A DNA stretch of 64,000 nucleotides. It comes from Pinus tabuliformis (Eukaryota > Streptophyta > Pinopsida > Pinales > Pinaceae). Shown here piece by piece: positions 9,800 through 21,076 of the stretch. Position 1 is the stretch's first letter, and every line of letters starts with the position of its first letter. The DNA is taken from assembly GCA_031772625.1 (NCBI GenBank), contig CM062805.1, forward strand, positions 512,348,102 through 512,412,101, given 5' to 3'. Below the pieces are notes generated by a model, which saw only the letters and a program-made list of their open reading frames with translations, did not search any database and had not been told where the DNA came from. Both the position numbers and the translations under genes were made by a program.

Positions 9800-11640
9800 G
9801 TATGAGTGGATCATGAGGTTAGCCGACAGCCAGGGAAGGTGTAGGCTTGACCAACCGATAGTGTGGACTCCGGAATTAGTGCACAGACCAGAGGCATATG
9901 AAGATAAGATCGCACGAGTTGTGGACCACTGCCTCGACCAGATAATAGGAGGATTTATTATTGAGTTTGCGATAGACACGACCATGAGCTACAGTGAAGC
10001 AGAACGACATTTTCTCAAGGGACCACGAGGTAAGTACATTAAATATTTGAATACCTGGATTAAGATGTTGTTATGTGAAAAGTGGGTTATGCGAATACAT
10101 TAATGTTTGGAATTACACGGAGCGGAAACATCTACAAAGGTAGCGGGAAAGTAGGAAACAGTTCCTTAATTTCACCTTCGCGAGAGAACGAGGAAGAGCT
10201 CACTCGGGTTTCTCTGAGAAGTGTGGTCAGTTTGATAAGGCAGCACATTCCGCAGCTACCACCTCCACCCATGCCACCACTTGCTTCATCTCCTTCACCT
10301 CCATATCCACCCACTCCACCTCCACCAATGTTGCAGTTCAACATGGTGAGTGCGAGCAAGCTACCCATATTCAGAGGAGTAGGGAATGAGGATCCAGACC
10401 AGTTCTGGTTCGTGGTAAGAGAAATGTGGGAAGCACAAGGGGTCACAGAAAACAACATTAAGAAGGCTACATTGGTGAGTGCGCTACAGGATCGCGCGTT
10501 GACATGGTATATCAAGCACTCCAATGACCACCCTAATGCAGGAATAGCAGAGATCCAGAATGCACTGAATAGGGAGTTTCACCGGTCGAAATTAGAGACA
10601 CAGTCAATCATCAAATTTAAAGAGATCTCGATGCTTCCAGGTAAGACCCCCTAGGATATGGATCAGCGACTAAAGAGTACGATCCGTGAGGCTAATATGA
10701 CACTGACTGATGCGCAGCACCGCACATGGTTTATGGCATCTTTGACACCACACCTGAGGATGACACTGTCACAACAAAAGCTTTCAACCCAGGCCGAAGC
10801 ATTGGAAATGGAAATGAGGTTGCATGAAACACCGATACAAGATCCGGGGTAGGGAGTTCAACAAATCCACGCGCAACTATAGAATCTCTGCTTGGAAATG
10901 GAGGGCTTGAAGTAGGATAGGGCACCGTGGCTAGAGGTACGCGAGGAAGTGTGGTGCATAAAATGCAAAGACCAAGGTCATGACAAAGACCACTGTCAAG
11001 TATTCGCGAACTACTTGGCAGGAGGGGGGCCAATTCCGTTAAGACCGGAGGCACGGGCAAGGTCAAGTGTGACAACCACGTTATGGTGCACGATCTGTTA
11101 GATAAGAGGAAAACACATGATGGATACTTGTCATTTGTTGTAGAAGTATGCACAGACTCCCGAGTAGTTTTTTTGTAATTTCTGAAGGTCAGTAGGCCAC
11201 GACGAGCGTACTTGTTGTAGCGACAAGTTAATGATGGATAGAACCCTAGCCTATATGATGCAGACAGAAACATGAGCCCTCGACCTAGCTACGAGGATGG
11301 TGCACACTGGATTTTAGGGGTGAGGTCAAGGACGAGGAGGAATAGGACTAGGAAGGGGCCGTGGGCAGTTAATTTGCTATAATTGCGGGGGACCAGGGCA
11401 CTACACCCACAATTATACCAACCAGACGAGAATAACCTATTCATACTATGGCCATTTTGATCATGAAGTAGTAGATTGTCCTACGTTGATCGCACAAATG
11501 CGTGAGAAAGGGGTACTCCAGTCGCCTCCGACTCAGAACATCCAAATGATGAGGTCTGAACTGCACGAAGAAGACCCAAATGTGAACATGATGCTCAAAA
11601 GCGATGCGACCACAGGAGAAGATAAGGGAAAGTAGCCCGA
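9800..11640 (+). pseudogene. Gag region of element C
   Basis: A Gag core lies at about 10350-10850 (KLPIFRGVGNEDPDQF, then RALTWYIKHSNDHPNA, and MDQRLKSTIREANMTLTDAQ), after a proline-rich stretch near 10255-10330. A canonical CX2CX4HX4C zinc knuckle is at 10955-10996 (WCIKCKDQGHDKDHC). Further knuckle-like segments lie near 11090-11140, 11380-11420 and 11435-11485. Several knuckles in one Gag suggest strong nucleic-acid binding. Broken by many interruptions. Confidence 0.75.
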
Positions 11641-11899
11641 GGAAGATACATGGCTTCGCAAGGCTCCTACAAAGGAACCTAAGTTTGACGTAGAACACAC
11701 AAAGGAGATGTTCATGGAAGCTAAGAAGAGCTTCATGGAGGCCTCCACTTCAGGTAGTAAGGATCAAATAGAACCAGGGATGGATCCTTCTATGCTTACT
11801 ACCTTTCTGGAGACATGCATGAAACTGCTGTGTGACAATAAGGTAGCTCAGGGACTACAGGAGTTGATCACCGGGTGCGTGGGATCAGGGGAACCACGC

Positions 11900-12240
11900 A
11901 TAGTCCAGAAATTGGGGAAGCATACATTGTGCACCGGGAGGGAAATGAGATTGACGGCGTAGATTGGCGAATATGAAATGGATCAGGTAATCCTAGACCT
12001 GGGTTCAGACACGAATGTATTACCGAAGTAGACATGGGAACGTATGGGCAAGCCCACATTATAGTGGTCCCCTATTCAATTACGAATGGCGAACCAACAA
12101 AATATTTTGAATTTGGGGAGGTTGCAAGGGGTAACAGTTGATATCGAAGGCACGAGCACACAGACAGACTTTGAAGTAATAGAGATTATCGATGACAGCA
12201 ATCCTTATCCCACATTTCTAGGAATAGACTGGGCCACTGA
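11900..12240 (+). pseudogene. Protease region of element C
   Basis: Around 11975-12030 the sequence encodes a retropepsin-like active-site segment (VILDLGSDTNVLPK), followed about 170 bases later by a segment resembling the conserved end of the domain (PTFLGIDW). This aspartic protease would cut the Gag-Pol product. Short, divergent and broken; assignment rests on motif and position between gag and RT. Confidence 0.6.
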
Positions 12241-13249
12241 TATGAACGGAATCATCACGTGAAGAAGAGAAAGATGATATTCGAGAAAAAGTTCCTACGC
12301 GTAGTAGTTTCGCTAAATACAGCCGAAGGAGCGTGCTACGCCAAACCTTTGCATGACAATGGAAGCGACGATGAGCTAGATTGTATCTACAAGATAACTG
12401 CGTGAGATCAGGATTGGGTGAATCCGACTGTAGATGGAAGGATCTCATGGGAGCGCGTAAGTTCCTGCACCTTAGATTCAGATGAAGAAGATGAACACTA
12501 GCACAATCGGTTGAACGAAGTGACAACGCTGAATTGCAACATGATGATTAGATCACTGCATTGCATAACAACCCAGGCCCGAGATCTGCCAACATATGAT
12601 GGATTGACAGTGGTGGATGAATTCTTGAGCAAGTTTGAAAGCGCAGTACCGGAACAACAGTGTTTCGATGCGTTGAAACAGGCACTACGTGCGACACTTG
12701 CACACTGGTGGGGAACACATCAAGGAAATTTTGAAAACTGGCAAGGATGTAGAAGGATGATTCACCTATAATTTGGGAAACCGCAACTACAGATAGAAGA
12801 TAAATACAATGGACGAGATGAGCTGCGCACACACCTCGCGAAATGGACCAAGGCCTATGGGAAAGAACCTCAGCCTAAATGGGTACACTTATTCTACAAT
12901 ACCCTGGATGTCATACCCATGAATTGGTATACTGAGATGCAACTTCGACATGGTACGAGCGAACAGGATGTCTTGCACTAGGGATTTTTATTAACATTCA
13001 CATTTTAAGTCTGATGGTCGGATACTGTTGATGACGCACTGTAAGTCGTAATAGTTGCCATCTTCAAAATACCACAGGAACCACGTCAAGTAGTTCAACC
13101 AGATTAGGCAACCCAGTTAAGCAGTGCCCTCAAATGTTATAACATGAAAGTAGAGGAGGATGATGATGACCCCCGAAATATTAATATTCCAAAAACTGAA
13201 GGGTGTTGCGAAGTTCGAGGACCATCAATTGAGGACCCCGTATCACTAT

Positions 13250-14260
13250 GCCGCTAAAAACAAAGCAAGTAAACATTGGCACAGACGCGGAGCCGAAGTA
13301 CGTGACGCTTGCAGACTATTGGGACGATGCTACGATAGATAAGGTCACCGAGTTACTCCGCAAATATCAAGATTTGTTCCCGACCAAAATCATGGACTTA
13401 AAGGCAATCATTGATGACTTAGGGATGATGAAGATCACTCTGAAACCGGACGCGAAGCAAGTTAAATAGTGACCTTACCATTTGAATCAAAAGTATAAAG
13501 AAAAGGTCCGCGACAAATTAGACAAAATGCTCGCAGCCGGAATTATTGAACCAGTGGAAGAATCTGACTGGGTGAGTCCCATGGTAGTACAAGAGAAAAA
13601 ATAGAAGGGCGAAATTAGAATATGTGTGGACCTCAGGAAGCTTAATGACACTTGTGTTCATGATCCATTCCCAACACCATTTGCAGATGAAGTATTGGAG
13701 AATGTTGGCGGTCAGGAAGCTTACTCATTCACGGATGGCTTTTCAGGGTACCATCAAATCAATATCGCGCTAGAAGATAGGAGCAAGACAACCTTCGCAA
13801 CCGGATGGGGCTGTTTTCAATACACCATTATGCCCTTCAAACTAAAGAACGCGCCAACGATATTTTAACACGTATTGGTGGCCGCAGTCAAGGAATACAT
13901 CCATAAGTTCTTGGAGGACTATCTGGATGATTGGACTGTATTTGGGTTAGTTAAACACCACATAGCAAGCTTATGGTTGATGTTGGATACTTTTCGATGA
14001 CACCAGATTGCCTTGAATCTTAAAAAGTGCACCTTCCTCATCCCCTTTGGAAACTTGCTTGGCCATGTGGTCTACAAACAAGGACTGATGGTGGATCATG
14101 CGAAGATTATTTTATTCTCAATCTGGAAGCACTGTAAAGTGTCAAACAACTATGCACTATGTTGGGGCACACTGGTTACGATAGAAAGTTTATCAAGAGC
14201 TATGAACAAATAACAACACCAATGGAAAAGCTATTGAAAAAGGATGCTACATATTGTTGG
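13250..14260 (+). pseudogene. Reverse transcriptase of element C
   Basis: RT motifs are plain: VDLRKLND at about 13628, then EAYSFTDGFSGYHQINIAL, KTTFATGWG and QYTIMPF. The region around 13905-13950 corresponds to the palm active site, and 14010-14230 to the thumb and connection (LKKCTFLIPFGNLLGHVVY, LGHTGYDRKFIKSY). Upstream frames (13250-13560) match the N-terminal part. This enzyme copies element RNA to DNA. Broken. Confidence 0.85.
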
Positions 14261-14269
14261 AATGATGAT

Positions 14270-14760
14270 TGTAGGAAAATTTTGGCTGTTCTCAAGGAGA
14301 AAATGGCATTTGCTCCCATCCTGGTCTTCCCAAAATGGCACGTAGAATTTCATGTAGATGTTTATGTGTCATGTATTGTGTTGGGAGTTGTACTTACGTA
14401 GGAAGGCATGGAAGGTGTGGATCATCTGATCACATTCGCGAGTTGGTGGTTGTCTAAACTCGAAAAGAACTACTCTACTACTGAGCGCGAAGGGTTGGCA
14501 TTGGTATACGCGCTCCGGAAATACTGACACTATTTACTTGGCGGGCACTTCAAGATGTATACCGATCATTCTGCGTTAAAATATCTAGTGAACAAGCCTA
14601 TGTTGGGGGGGCGGATATGCAAATGGTTGTTACTATTTCAAGAATATGACTTTGAGGTCATCGTAAAGTTGGGACGCCTAAATGCAGGACTAGATCACTT
14701 ATCACGAATTGGGATAGGTGAGGAGCCAACAAATTTGGAAGGACTACCTGATGCACAGCT
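14270..14760 (+). pseudogene. RNase H of element C
   Basis: Follows RT directly. Signature segments include APILVFPKWHVEFHVDVY, MYTDHSALKYLVNKP, ICKWLLLFQEYDFEVI and LNAGLDHLSRIG. Its order and sequence are those of the Ty3 RNase H domain. Broken. Confidence 0.85.
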
Positions 14761-14989
14761 CTTTGTAGTGCACGTCGCGGACGACCACTTCGAAGATATA
14801 ATCCATTTTTTAACCACAGGGACTACGCCAAAGGAATATTCAGTCCAGCAGAAGAAGGAATTGGTGGTGCGCGCGACGGACTTTTCTGTCATTGCAAGGA
14901 ACCTCTACAAAATGGGAAACAATGAGATATTGCAAAGATATGTACCTGAATTTGAACGAGGACAGATCCTCGTGGAAGCACATGGGGGG

Positions 14990-16045
14990 GGCTGTAGGAG
15001 GACACTATGCAGGATGCGCAACGTAACAAAAGATTCTTCGCGCTAGGCTATTTTGGCCAAACCTATATCAAGATTTGAAAGCACACTATTATGCCTGTGA
15101 CATATGTCAAAGGGCTGGGAAACCATCACGAAGGGACGAGATGCCACTCAATCCACAGATGACGTTGCAGCCATTCGAAAAATTGGCAATTAACTTTATG
15201 GGACCACTCAAACCTGAGGGGAAGACAAATGTGCGCTACATCATCACCACGACAGAATACCTTACTCAATGGGTGGAAGCACAACTGGTTAAGGACTGCA
15301 CGACCACTACAGCTGCGAAATTTTTGTTCGACAACATGTTGACACGGTTTGGTTGCTTGAAAGTTTTAATGAGTGACCACGGGACACACTTCCTAAATGA
15401 AACCATCAGCACACTCACTGAGGAATTCCAGGTGTATCATCAACAGAGTACACCGTTCCATCCACAAGCTAATGGAATAGTAGAAGCATTCAACAAAATT
15501 CTGGAGACTGCACTAACCAAAGTATGTAACACGGAACAAAATGACTAGGACCTGCGCATACCTTCCATGTTATGGGCATACAAAACCACGTGAAAAAATT
15601 GACAGGTCAGACACCTTTCAGGTTAGTCTATGGCACGGAAGCAATCATGCCAATGGAATACATCGTACCCATTTTGTGGATAGCAACAATTACAGGCATG
15701 TCAGACCATGAAGCTTTGGAAGAGAGACTCGCGTAATTAGAAGAACTCGAGGAGGAATAGTTTCTGGCGGGATTCCATTAGCAAGCATAGAAACAGCGTG
15801 AGAAAGCCTGGCATGATCGCCATATCAAGTCATGCACATTCAAGGTAAACAATTTAGTGTTGCTGTATGACAGCAAGTTCAAAAAATTTCCTGAGAAATT
15901 CAACATGCATTGGTTAGGATCATATGTGGTAAAAGAAGTCACAGATGGAGGCGCAGTCCAGCTAGTCAAACTTAATGGAGAACCCTTCCTAGGAAGAGTA
16001 AATGACAGTCACCTGAAGCCCTACACAGGTGGGCTGGCTGTCTGA
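14990..16045 (+). pseudogene. Integrase of element C
   Basis: The core lies in the frame 15075-15548. It has the second half of the HHCC zinc finger (CDICQRAG), INFMGPLKP, the MSDHGTHF motif, and STPFHPQANGIVEAFNK. The C-terminal GPY/F-like domain is at 15857-16045 (LLYDSKFKKFPEKF, then LGRVNDSHLKPY). No chromodomain is seen. Broken. Confidence 0.85.
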
Positions 16046-16302
16046 CTAACTGACCAAAACACAATCTCCGCGACCCGACAAGCCAGTCAGAGGTGCAAGA
16101 CTATAAACACAGGTACTAGAAGCTGGCATCAAAGTAGAGAGTCAAGTTAGACACAGATGGTTTAGAAGCAAAAATGGAGCAGATCCAAACGACGGCAGCA
16201 TGGTGTGTTGTAGACCTTCACGCAGCACAGGCACAGTGGGATGGACTTTGCGCAAAGATCACCACACCAGGAGCGTGACTCAAGGACGAGTCACAATGAT
16301 TA

Positions 16303-17182
16303 TGTTGGGGACCTATTGGGCAACGGACCCCCCCATAATAGGTTTTTGGGGCTTGAAGCCTGAATTTTGGTCAAGTGTAATGTAAAGACCCCGCGAAATG
16401 CGGGTGTGGAGCACAAGAGTCTAGGGTTGTCCACCCTAAGATAATGTAATTTAATGTAAATTGTGTCGACCTACCCATGGTCCGCGGACCATGGGATTGT
16501 ATAAATAGAGCGAGGCTCTAAGTGTAAAATAAGTCTAAGTTTTGGGGATGATGAATTAGCTCTGATTCTATAAGTCCGAGTCTTGGGTTGTATTAGTAGG
16601 AAGAGGCTCTACAGATGAGTGTGCAGAGGCCCAGTAGAGTCCGCAACTATGTGTGTGAACCCCTGCAGCTGAGTGTGCAAGGCGAATTTGGGATTGTACT
16701 TGAACAGAGAATTAATGAAAGATAACTTGATTCTGAAATATTGTGTCTATGCTTCCGTTATATTTATGCATCTCTTTACAATTTTATGATTTCGTGCACT
16801 TGTTATGAATGTTGAATGATTAATAAGAATATCAGGCCCACATAATTAAGTTAAGATCTATAATAATAGCACAGTAAGGATAAAGGATCTAGGTAGCACC
16901 TCTTAACACTCTTGACAGAGCTGCGCGGAAGCAATGGCACAAGTTGCGAAGGACAAGATGGCTACACGAAGCAGTGCAAGCATGCAGGTTCAATTCACGA
17001 ACTTCCTGGATTTCATCAAGACATCCCTACAGTGTAGAAACCTAGTTCCAGCACCCTCCTATACTACCTCAAGGAAGACCTCAGTCCGCGCACCACAGAG
17101 TGTTGCAGAAAGGGCTGGTAGTTTCGAGATTTGTTTGGCTAAATCACTTCTGAACTTGGGTGAGGCCCCAACAAGCCAAAAA
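16303..17182 (+). repeat. 3' LTR of element C
   Basis: The partner of 8712-9580, about 90% identical by eye. It starts TGTTGGGG and ends at about 17179-17182, where element B resumes. It carries the same promoter block and a frame (16934-17191) matching that of the 5' LTR. A 7-bp-arm inverted repeat, GTGACTC then GAGTCAC, lies just upstream at 16275-16294. No typical purine tract is seen before it. Confidence 0.85.
16474..16507 (+). promoter_or_regulatory. 3' LTR promoter block of element C: perfect 22-bp palindrome plus TATA
   Basis: The palindrome at 16474-16495 is perfect (CCCATGGTCCG plus its reverse complement). TATAAATA follows at 16500-16507, with the same 4-base gap as in the 5' LTR. 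Confidence 0.7.
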
Positions 17183-18060
17183 GTGGGGTAGCTATCCTTG
17201 ATAAATTCTCAATGAATCTCCAATAGTAGCCTGCATGTCCAAGAAAACCTCTCACTTCCCTTTGAGTTTTGGGTATAGGAAGACTCGAAATGACTTCTAT
17301 TTTTGCAGGGTCAGCCTGGATACCTTTGTCGGAAATAAGATGGCAAATAACCACCCCCACCATGCACATTAATGTGCATTTCTTGTCACTCAAGGTGAGA
17401 TGAGCTTCTTGGTAGTGAAGAATCACTTTTCTAGATTCTTGAGGGCTTCCTGAAATGAATCGCCAAACACAGAGAAATCATCCATAGAGATTTCTATGCA
17501 TTTAAGGTTAGCAAAAATAGCCAAGACTGCCCTTTGAAAGGTAGTCGCGGCATTAGATAGCCCAAAGGGAAGCACTCGGTAAGAAAATGTACCCCATGGA
17601 CAAGTAAAAGTGGTTTTGTCTTGATCCTCGGGTGCTATTTGTATCTGGTTATATCCGCTAAAGGCGTCTAGAAAAGAAAAGTACTTCTTACCAGCAATGG
17701 TATCGAGTACCTGATTGACGAAAGGAAGGGTGAAGTAATCTTTGAGAGTGGTTTTATTCAATTCTCTGTACTCGATACAAATGTGCCATCTCCCATCTTT
17801 ATATGGGACTAATACTAATGGAGAGACCCACTGGCTGTCAGAAATGGGATAGATAAAATCACCATCTAAGAGTTTTTGCAATTCTTCTTTTACAATGTCT
17901 CTTAGAGCTAGGTTCATTCGCCTTTGGGGTTGTCGGTCAAGTCGGGCTCCATCTTGAATATAGATATGGTGTGTACAAGTTTCAAGAGGGATTCCTTTCA
18001 TATCTTCATAACCCCATGCAAAGGCATCAAGATGGTTTTGCAACAAATTCACAAGCTGCT
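17183..18060 (-). pseudogene. Reverse transcriptase of element B
   Basis: The frame at 17423-18052 holds most of RT: LDAFAWGYEDMKGIP, IYPISDSQWVSPLVLVPYK, YRELNKTTLKDYFTLPF, FSFLDAFSGYNQI, TTFTCPWGTFSYRVLPFGL and the active-site segment SMDDFSVFGDS. The frame ending at 17183 carries the connection segment (REVRGFLGHAGYYWRFIENL, then IATPLF), which runs into the inserted element C. The upstream start resembles plant Athila/Tat RTs. Broken by a few interruptions. Confidence 0.85.
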
Positions 18061-18376
18061 CTCATTGAGAAGGATCTAAGTCTGAACTGATATACAAGGA
18101 TTTACCTGGACTAATCTCAACAAGAGTAGTATCAGGCTCAAGAGTACACAAGGGTGTCACTAGAGATGGTGATGATGGGGGTAGAGAGTCATATCCTTCC
18201 TGAAAATCTAGACTAAAAATCTAACTCAATGACTCGAAATTAGGCATGGTGTCTAGATTGTTTAGGAAGTCTTGAATCTCTCCCTCCTATGAGGACTCAA
18301 CATTTTGATGTATCAAGGAAACAGGATGAGTCTCCTCATCACTACTGTAGTCTAACCATAAAGTGTCTCGAAGCTC

Positions 18377-19225
18377 CTAAATTGATCTAGCGGGTGGATA
18401 TAGGGTGACTTTCTTTCTGGAATCTCCATGGGAAATATACATATCACCGAAACAACATATGATATAAGCATCGACCATAGCAAGCCATGGTTGTCCTAAG
18501 ATCAAGGGATGCCCTCCCATAGGGTTCTTTGGCTGAAGCACAATGGAATCTGCGGGATATTCCCAAGAATCTAAGGAAATGACCACACCATCCAATACTC
18601 CTTCCGGCTTGATTTTAGATCTATCTATCAATTCAAGCATAGTGGGAGTAGGATGAATATGGACCAGTCCAAGTTGATCCCTGCTTTGCTTGGTCATAAC
18701 ATTAATGGCTTCTGCTAGGTCTATAAGTACATTGGAGACAAGAACATCACCTTTCTGAATAGAGACAACAGGCTTTCCAGGATTGGTATATATCTCCATG
18801 TGCATACATCCCATCATTAACTCTGTTGCTCTATCAACAAATTGAACGGTTTGGGGTTCCAATCTTCTCCTTCCTGGCTTCTTGAGACAGATTTCCCTAA
18901 TGATTTTTGTACAAATGGGGGTCTCTTTGATAGCTTGGAGCAAAGGTACCCTTATGAAAAGGTTCCTAAGCTTGGAAGTCAGTCTAGACTCAGGAATGGG
19001 GTCTTTCTTTTCCACCACTAACCTCTCTGGATAGGGAGGTCGGTTGGAAGAAGATGACAAGGGCTCAGAATGTATAGGGATAGGCTGAATGGTGTCATAT
19101 TTTTCGAAATGGTCATGAGTTTCCTCCTCTCCTTTCTCATTGATAATCACCATGGGCTGCTTTTGATTCTCTGAGGTTACTACCTTCCCTGATCTCAATT
19201 GGAGATCATTGACTCCAACTAGCAT
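18377..19225 (-). pseudogene. Protease region of element B
   Basis: A 282-residue frame. DLQLRSGKVV near the N terminus and RLVVEKKDPIPES are typical of the Gag-protease linker in Athila/Tat-type elements. The retropepsin fold follows at about residues 145-260: KPVVSIQKGDVLVSNVLIDL, then INVMTKQSRDQLGL, and the conserved HPLILGQPWLA. It sits between the zinc-knuckle region (right) and RT (left). Confidence 0.7.
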
Positions 19226-19518
19226 AGTTTGAAATCTGGATGAAGAAGAGGGGTCATAGAATGTATCATTTGTACCGATTTATTATTGGGGTTGGGTAAA
19301 GGTTGAGCAGGTAGATGAGAAGGTCGAAATGGTGGAGGTAACAGTAATGGTGGAATAGGTTGACTCAGCTAAGGTAATGATGGTTAAGGCATTGGGTAAG
19401 GTGCATATGTAGGAGGGTATGATTGCATAGGTGCACGATAGGGATTATGTGAATGATGTGAATGGTTTGGCCCTCTCTATCCTTGTTGCCAAGATTGGGA
19501 GGGTTGTCCATATTGATA

Positions 19519-19839
19519 TTAATTCCCCTGCTGCCAATGCTTAGAGTGACCAATGTTAAGATAGGAATATGAATGTGCATTATAACCAAAAAAAATTGGT
19601 GGAGATTCAGGAACCATACCTGCACTTACCTGAGGCCAATTCCTTCTTTCTCCCATAGCATGCAATGATTCGGCTTTAGGTTTTCCCCCCTCCAATACAG
19701 CTTTCAGCCCAGGTATAGAGGGACATTTATCCGTAGCATGGTTATCTGTACAAATTGCACATTTATTAGTTTCTTTAATATCTAGAGGACATTCTCTTAA
19801 AGGATGCTTTCTTCTACACCTAGGACAGAAAATAGACAA
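19519..19839 (-). pseudogene. Gag zinc-knuckle region of element B
   Basis: Two knuckles in tandem: CPRCRRKHPLRECP and CAICTDNHATDKCP. Both have CX2CX3HX4C spacing, one residue shorter than the canonical CX2CX4HX4C. They are followed by SIPGLKAVLEGGKPKAES. This region of Gag binds element RNA. The paired short-spaced knuckles support one lineage for B and, more distantly, F. Confidence 0.75.
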
Positions 19840-19887
19840 TATCTCTTGCTCTTCTACAAGTTTATGCTAAAACATCAAAGAATCTAT

Positions 19888-20890
19888 CTATTTACTAATA
19901 ATATTCATTATTTCAATTTTCATATTGTCCATTTTGTTTTCTAATCCAATAATCATAGCATTAGTAGATTCGGTTTTTCTGTTTTTATTCTGAATTCCTT
20001 TACTGGATCTATATTGATTCCTCGAGAATTTCTTGCACAAGTCATAGATTTGATCAAAAGTCTTTTGAGAAATATCCCCTTGTCCTAACAGATTTAAATT
20101 ATTTCTAGCATCATCAGTGAGCCCACGTAAGAACAAGGTTCTAATGGTACTTAGATCAAATTTGTGTTTTGACCTTTGAAGGATGTACAGGAATCTCTCC
20201 AAGTAGTCCTCTAAAGTCTCATCATCATTTTGTACAATAGTAAAGATTTCATCTTGAATATCTCTAGTTTTACAATATTCTTGATATTTTCAGAAGAACA
20301 CTCTCTTCATTTGCTCCCAAGAAGATATAGTGTTTCCTCCTAGTCCCATGAACCAGCAGAGCGTTGCGTCCTTGAGGGTTGTAGGAAACAACTTTGACTT
20401 CTGGGAATTCGATGAATAATCATAACTTCTACACAAAATATCAAACTCAAATAAGAAAGAGATTGGGTCTTCATGTACCTTACCATAAAAATGAGGAAGA
20501 GTTGATGATGAAATGTTTTTCATTTGTACTTGTGTATCAAGATCCACAATCGGAAATCCGGGAGTGGATTGTTCCTCACTTACCTGATTTTCACCACTTC
20601 CTTCTACGTGGTCTTCCATATCTTCCATTGTAGTTCTTCCACCCGAACCACTCTTAACAGACTGAGAAGGCTGACTATGGATTACAAGAGTCCCCTTCTT
20701 CCCCTTTATGGGCTATGTCACACCTGAATGGCTGCACGGGGCCTAAGTGGATTGTTCCTGCCTGATGAGTCTGAGTTTGTTTGGACTTTATGCCTGCAAA
20801 AGAGGGCCCAATATGAGTTTTTGTTTCAGATTTGTCAGTGTTTCTTTGGCCCCTAGTGGGCTTTGGACCCCTACCTCTTTTAGGCATTCA
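19888..20890 (-). pseudogene. Gag core and N terminus of element B
   Basis: The Gag core is split over 20290-20628 (TLPHFYGKVHEDPISFLFEF, LKDATLCWFMGLGG, ISSWEQMKRVFF) and 19888-20202 (LERFLYIL-like start, then TIRTLFLRGLTDDARNNLNL, DQIYDLCKKFSRNQ). A basic start, MPKRGRGPKPTRGQ, lies at about 20887. The coding start is about 165 bases from the primer site. Broken by a few interruptions. Confidence 0.75.
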
Positions 20891-21055
20891 TTTCAAAAAA
20901 TGACAAAACGAAATTCAAATAAAAACTGCAAGTTTCAAAAATATAAATTGGCACCTATAAATTCCTTCAAACAATAGAAGCACATTGTAGAAAAAATAAT
21001 ATTAGACTTACCCCTATTGCAAAAAAATGGAAAATTCTTACAAATTTAAATCACC

Positions 21056-21073
21056 TCCCAGGCAATGGCACCA
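21056..21073 (-). other. Primer-binding site of element B (tRNA-Asp-like)
   Basis: On the minus strand this reads TGGTGCCATTGCCTGGGA, close to TGGCGCCGTTGCCGGGGA, the tRNA-Asp-complementary site of many plant Ty3 elements. Three bases separate it from the LTR edge at 21077. Confidence 0.75.
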
Positions 21074-21076
21074 AAA

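Larger units (their letters stand above)
8712..17182 (+). mobile_element. Element C: Ty3 retrotransposon with both LTRs, broken, inserted in B
   Basis: It has two LTRs starting TGTTGGG (8712 and 16303) and ending near CCAACA or CCAA. Between them, in order, lie gag with several zinc knuckles, protease, RT, RNase H and integrase, which is the Ty3 order. There is no chromodomain. The flanks (GGAAAATGGG on the left, AAAAGTGGGG on the right) rejoin cleanly into element B and suggest a 5-bp target duplication with slight decay. The LTRs look about 90% identical by eye, so C is much older than F. Coding frames carry many breaks, well over ten. Confidence 0.9.

Noticed and set aside
16275-16294. GTGACTC...GAGTCAC hairpin as a terminator
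   Set aside because: The 7-bp arms could occur by chance, there is no following T-run, and plant elements end at poly(A) signals in the LTR.
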